Assembly: GCA_030039895.1 (NCBI GenBank)
Contig: JASHUR010000297.1
Span: 1 to 9,758 of the forward strand
Length of the DNA stretch: 9,758 nucleotides
Reading direction: 5' to 3'
DNA from: Acidobacteriaceae bacterium
GTDB taxonomy: Bacteria > Acidobacteriota > Terriglobia > Terriglobales > Acidobacteriaceae
Shown here: in pieces, positions 7,101 to 9,758 of the stretch
Layout: each line of letters opens with the position of its first letter
Numbering within the stretch: position 1 is the first letter of the stretch
Program-made: the position numbers and the translations under genes
Notes under the pieces: model-generated
Databases searched by the model: none
What the model was told of the DNA's origin: nothing
The model's input: the letters and a program-made list of their open reading frames with translations, nothing else

Positions 7101-7952
7101 GTGGACCTGGACAACTCGTCTGGCAGCTTTGGCGCGGAAGCGACTCTGGACCAGTCAGACCCGGGTCTCGACAAAGGAAACACAAACATCAACCGTCCGA
7201 ACATTTTCGTAGCGAACGAAGTGTTCTATCTGCCGAAGCTGGCAAGCCACGGACTGCTTGTGCAGAACACGCTGGGAGGATGGGAGGTCAACAGCATTAT
7301 TACCGCTGCTGAGGGAAGCTCTCTGACCATCTACTCGAACAGCCTTTCCGGCGGTTGTACCTACTTCCAGGACTCCAACTGCGTAGCCGGCTACAACAGC
7401 TATCTGGATGCTCTGGTTGGAACCGGCTATACGGGCAACCTGAGGCCTCTGGCTACGAACGTGAGCTGCAATAGTAACGGCACGAGCGGGTTCCAGATCC
7501 TGAATCCCGATCACTTCACGCTCCTCGGGTACACAATCGGATCCTTCCCGTCCAACCTGGCACCGCGCGGTTCCTGCTTCGGCGCGCCGAACACGAACGT
7601 CGATGCCCAATTTGCGAAGAACTGGTACATCAAGGAGAGGTACCGGATCAAGCTGAGCATGGACTTCTTCGATCTGTTCAACCACCCGAACTTTGACAGC
7701 GCGAACCTGGAAGGCGCAGCCTTCAACCCGTCGGCACCGGTCTATTGCGGCGGGGCGACTGCACCGGTCCTAGATGCGAACGGCAACGGCGGAAGCCCGT
7801 CGAACCTGCCCTGCAGCCCAACCAACAACGTCATCACCAGCACACCCGGAACACCGACTGCGGCCACTCCTAATGGGTTTGGTCAGGCAGGATCGGTGAA
7901 CCCGGGCAGCCCATCACGTGAACTCCAATACTCTCTGAACTTCTCGTTCTAA
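4185..7952 (+). CDS. Oar-like TonB-dependent receptor with N-terminal carboxypeptidase-regulatory domain
   Basis: This is a 1255-residue outer-membrane protein. Residues 1-37 are a Sec signal (hydrophobic ILAYSLLAVLLAIPLSLHA, cut before QQ). Residues about 41-125 form a CarboxypepD_reg/Cna-B-like domain (GTIRGTVTDSTGAMIPGATI, then DGSGNFTFAQLPIGTYEV). Residues about 145-262 form the plug, with RELPLNGENF, FSVNG, FLVDGVNNND and GPEYGQAAGAIISITTRSG. The remainder is a large beta-barrel with Asn/Gly-rich loops, ending in LQYSLNFSF; the final Phe fits the outer-membrane assembly signal. The architecture matches the large Oar-like family that is greatly expanded in acidobacteria. Substrates are mostly unknown; carbohydrates, peptides or metal chelates are possible. 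No clear TonB box was seen. The gene has its own strong ribosome-binding site and an intrinsic terminator 30 nt after the stop, so it is probably monocistronic. Confidence 0.94.
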   Translation: MCNRFEGGGTCEKRSTLRILAYSLLAVLLAIPLSLHAQQYSGTIRGTVTDSTGAMIPGATITLTNTGTGTKTIGHSDGSGNFTFAQLPIGTYEVHVTQGNFKEFVETGIVVHTSTNTEVPVVMQVGAASQTVTVQANAIQVQTTSAAVGEVINGTQVRELPLNGENFVGLTQLAPGVSAAQGSNFVGKGLDGGVNFSVNGNPYNMNLFLVDGVNNNDVGSNRTILIYPATDTIAEFKMITNSYGPEYGQAAGAIISITTRSGENQPHGGFFYSGRNDALDANDWFSNHNDTGKAEERRSDYGYFISGPAIKDKLWGWWNQEWNKEIQGTSFAFCNPTTAEISGDFSAFAGSTPGTSTDQCGATVPIIPSYDQTPGNPLKIANPDAGGLLMAKFYPAPNIPLNSSGFNWSESLRNKLDWSEWNVRGDYQITHANRATLRWTNDSWDNPAPNNPVPFWGESAYPTIDSTWSQPSRSIMAKLTTTFSSTMVNDAEFGFGQNRIITTLEGTEAATVPALQTAYPPSWPASLKQKDEWFGGWGGLNPYGSYNGYASMWNIAPYGNHEDLYSIQDNLSKVLGNHLIKAGFILGINEKVESNGNGADRPTLPGGLYCDTDSSGTAILGPGHPACAQTDNSLANVLLPGTGSQPQEFVVTENDIDGIADVHWRDIEPYVGDTWKITPRVTIDYGFRWSILREPFGGSTGGNTSPAYDEGGNYPNQWANYSPSHWSAAEATANPSDACNGTLIVPGTSPCISQAKFLAGLGVNLPLSAGTPGPNAALVQENNHSIAPRLGVAWDVFGNGKTAFRVGFGQFYTREEVGIAERLANTAPFVIGATTNRSIDTAAQLQSPQVSPGGYKVTGGFIPNSWQWNVSVEQEVARNTTLQVGYVGNVGEHLTSMWDANAVPSADFLPAAFPTSSAALNDYRPAFNFSTIGGFNRGGHASYNSLQVLFRAQTGSFSTFQAAYTWSHSIGNVDLDNSSGSFGAEATLDQSDPGLDKGNTNINRPNIFVANEVFYLPKLASHGLLVQNTLGGWEVNSIITAAEGSSLTIYSNSLSGGCTYFQDSNCVAGYNSYLDALVGTGYTGNLRPLATNVSCNSNGTSGFQILNPDHFTLLGYTIGSFPSNLAPRGSCFGAPNTNVDAQFAKNWYIKERYRIKLSMDFFDLFNHPNFDSANLEGAAFNPSAPVYCGGATAPVLDANGNGGSPSNLPCSPTNNVITSTPGTPTAATPNGFGQAGSVNPGSPSRELQYSLNFSF

Positions 7953-7981
7953 GAGTGCAAACCGAAGCGCTTTAAACACCA

Positions 7982-8022
7982 GCGGCGGGGCCTGAACGAT
8001 CAGGTTCCGCCGCAACCTTTTT
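7982..8022 (+). terminator. Rho-independent terminator of the TonB-dependent receptor gene
   Basis: GCGGCGGGGCCTGA (7982-7995) pairs over 14 bp with 8000-8013 around the loop ACGA. Twelve pairs are Watson-Crick and two are G-U. A T5 run follows at 8018-8022 after AACC. The G-U direction matches plus-strand RNA. The hairpin is 30 nt past the stop codon and insulates the downstream TPR gene. Confidence 0.85.
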
Positions 8023-8123
8023 GGTCAACAACGACCCCGAAAATGCTTTAGTCTTTGTAAAGAACCGGGCTCTCCTGCGCCCGAGAACGCCAGTCCAAAC
8101 GGTTGAAGGGTCCTGTCTCCAGC

Positions 8124-9758
8124 ATGCGGTTTCTTTGTATTTCCGCCCAAGCTGCGTTCGCTGCCGGCGTGCTTGCTGTGACGATTGCTTTTTCTTTCCG
8201 GGCTAACGCGCAGACACCCAGATCCCATTTGAAGCCGCCTGCGGAACCCACAGTTCAGCATGAGACTGAAGACCAGAAGGAGCTCTCGCGGAGGATTCTG
8301 GCTGCCGAGCGAGTGCGAAGCTCCGGGAACCTGGCTGCGATCGCACACGCCAACGAACTGCTGATTGCATCGTCCCTGCGGGCGATGGCGCGGATGCGCC
8401 TGCTGGAGTCAGTTCCGGGGCAGTCGGTGGAGCTCTACAAGACTTCTTTGGAATTTGAGGATCTTCCCTCGACCCATGCGGAGCTGGCGCGAGCCACCCT
8501 GATGGCGGGCAAGCCGGATGCGGCGATTGTTGAAGCTCAAAAGGCGCTGGAGGCTGAGCCGGACAGCGTAGGCGTGTATCTTACGCTGGGCAGGGCATAC
8601 AGCGACAAGCACGAATATGAGAAGGCTGCGGCAGCTCTGGAGCATGCGGAGCGACTACAGCCCTCGATCGAAACCATGTACTCACTGGCCATCACATGGT
8701 TGTCGATGGGCAATGCGCACGGTAATGCAGAGGCGGAGGCGGTCTTTCAGCGGATGCGGGAGATGGCCGGCGAGAGCGGATCGCTGCATGTGCTTTTTGG
8801 CCGCGCCTACCGTGATGCGGGCATGATGCAGGAAGCGATTGCGCAGTTCAAGAAGGCGATCGAAATCAACACGACCACTCCGCACGCACACTACTTCCTG
8901 GGCCTGGCGGAGCTCTCGCTGAACGAATGGAACTGGACGCCTGAGGTGCAGGCGCAGATGCAGGAAGAGGTCAAGTACCATCCGAACGACTTTCTGGCGA
9001 ACTATATGCTTGGGTTTCTGGCGTCGAGCCAGCGCCAGTATGCTGTAGCCGATAAGTACCTCAAGAAGGCGTCTGAGCTGAACTCGACCTGGCCGGAGCC
9101 GTTTCTTTATATGGGGCTGAACGCCTTTGCTCAAGGGGACAATCAGACGGCCAAGACGATGCTGCTGAAGTCGGTTGCGCTGACGGGCTCGGATGAGGCG
9201 CGGTCGAATTATGAGATCCGCAGGGCCTATGTGGACCTGGCGAGGATTTTTTCGCGCGAGGGAAATGAGAAAGAGGCTGATGTGTATGTGGCGAAGGCCC
9301 GCAACCTTGAGAACAAGGTGATGCAGGACAGCCAGCAACGTACGACGGCACTGATGCTCAAAGAGGGCGGCAACGCCAAGAACATGGTCGCCACGGTTCC
9401 GCTGGATGAGAAGGCGGAGAACGCGGCCGCGCCGATCGATGCGAATGGGGCGGACGTAACGGCGCACGTGAGCGCAGGCGCGCTGGAGAAGGCCAACCTG
9501 ACCTTGGCGCAGCGCGCGACAGCGGACAAGGAGGAGAGCATGCTGCGGCCGATTCTGGCGCAGAGCTACAGCGACCTAGCGACGGCCGAGGCGCTCCAGC
9601 ACCAGTATGCCGATGCGGAGAAGCACTACGAGGCGGCGGAGCAGTGGGATGCAAGTATTTCGGACCTGGAGAAGAACCTGGGGCAGGCGGCGTTCCGAGC
9701 GGGCGATTATAAGGAGGCGGTCCACGGCTTGTCGGCAGCGGTGAAGGAGAATCCGAAC
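8124..9758 (+). CDS. Exported tetratricopeptide-repeat protein (C-terminus beyond window)
   Basis: The frame from ATG 8124 is open to the window edge: 545 codons with no stop. Residues 1-29 form a Sec signal (hydrophobic AAFAAGVLAVTIAFSF, likely cut after ANA before QTP). TPR-like helix pairs run from about 117 to 400: LARATLMAGKPDAAIVEAQK, YLTLGRAYSDKHEYEKAAAA, LFGRAYRDAGMMQEAIAQF, YMLGFLASSQRQYAVADKYL, FLYMGLNAFAQGDNQTAK and LARIFSREGNEKEADVYV. A less structured Ala/Asn-rich linker covers about 415-470. TPRs resume at about 475-545 (SDLATAEALQHQYADAEKHY, AAFRAGDYKEAVHGL). This is probably a periplasmic scaffold. In acidobacteria long TPR proteins of this kind may continue into VCBS/ASPIC-UnbV domains, but nothing here shows that. 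Start choice: GAAGGG (8105-8110) is 13 nt upstream, too far for an ideal Shine-Dalgarno. TTG 8103 is the only other in-frame start after the TAA at 8058 and would just lengthen the signal. Confidence 0.88.
   Translation, partial: MRFLCISAQAAFAAGVLAVTIAFSFRANAQTPRSHLKPPAEPTVQHETEDQKELSRRILAAERVRSSGNLAAIAHANELLIASSLRAMARMRLLESVPGQSVELYKTSLEFEDLPSTHAELARATLMAGKPDAAIVEAQKALEAEPDSVGVYLTLGRAYSDKHEYEKAAAALEHAERLQPSIETMYSLAITWLSMGNAHGNAEAEAVFQRMREMAGESGSLHVLFGRAYRDAGMMQEAIAQFKKAIEINTTTPHAHYFLGLAELSLNEWNWTPEVQAQMQEEVKYHPNDFLANYMLGFLASSQRQYAVADKYLKKASELNSTWPEPFLYMGLNAFAQGDNQTAKTMLLKSVALTGSDEARSNYEIRRAYVDLARIFSREGNEKEADVYVAKARNLENKVMQDSQQRTTALMLKEGGNAKNMVATVPLDEKAENAAAPIDANGADVTAHVSAGALEKANLTLAQRATADKEESMLRPILAQSYSDLATAEALQHQYADAEKHYEAAEQWDASISDLEKNLGQAAFRAGDYKEAVHGLSAAVKENPN

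Noticed and set aside
7964..7973. GAAGCGCTTT palindrome just after the receptor stop as a catabolite-control-like site
   Set aside because: It lies between the stop codon and the terminator, away from any promoter, and is short enough to be chance.
8682..9467. 261-codon minus-strand open frame opposite the right-hand TPR gene
   Set aside because: Arg/Leu/His-rich with no motif; the plus-strand frame shows regular TPRs over the same bases.

Overview
The window looks like chromosomal DNA of a GC-rich environmental bacterium, most likely an acidobacterium (Terriglobia type). That is an inference from gene content. The window holds an Oar-like TonB-dependent receptor with an N-terminal carboxypeptidase-regulatory domain, a CRTAC/ASPIC-UnbV propeller protein, a multihaem cytochrome c of the type often fused to TPRs, and two exported TPR proteins. 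This combination is typical of Acidobacteriota, but no rRNA or marker gene is present to confirm it.

Layout: (1) 1-776, minus strand: C-terminally truncated, exported TPR protein running off the left edge. (2) 843-2555, plus strand: CRTAC/ASPIC-UnbV protein with a twin-arginine signal and seven calcium-binding repeats, divergent from gene 1 across 66 bp. (3) 2586-3758, minus strand: seven-haem cytochrome c, convergent with gene 2 across 30 bp. (4) 3759-4184: a 426-bp divergent intergenic region, AT-rich in its second part, with candidate promoters in both directions, two consecutive stem-loops and a strong Shine-Dalgarno. (5) 4185-7952, plus strand: 1255-residue Oar-like TonB-dependent receptor, followed by a clear intrinsic terminator at 7982-8022. 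(6) 8124 to the right edge, plus strand: N-terminal 545 residues of a second exported TPR protein, still open at the end.

All five proteins carry export signals, so the region encodes cell-envelope functions. The receptor would sit in the outer membrane, and the propeller, TPR and haem proteins in the periplasm or on the cell surface. The genes alternate in strand and are separated by promoters or terminators, so this is a neighbourhood rather than one operon. A shared role (for example uptake plus electron transfer or scaffolded assembly) is an inference from co-location only.

No tRNA, rRNA, CRISPR array, insertion sequence or integrase was seen. The most interesting non-coding signal is a 16-pair stem-loop (3925-3964) upstream of the receptor. 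All of its non-Watson-Crick positions are G-U on the plus strand, which points to a structured plus-strand RNA.
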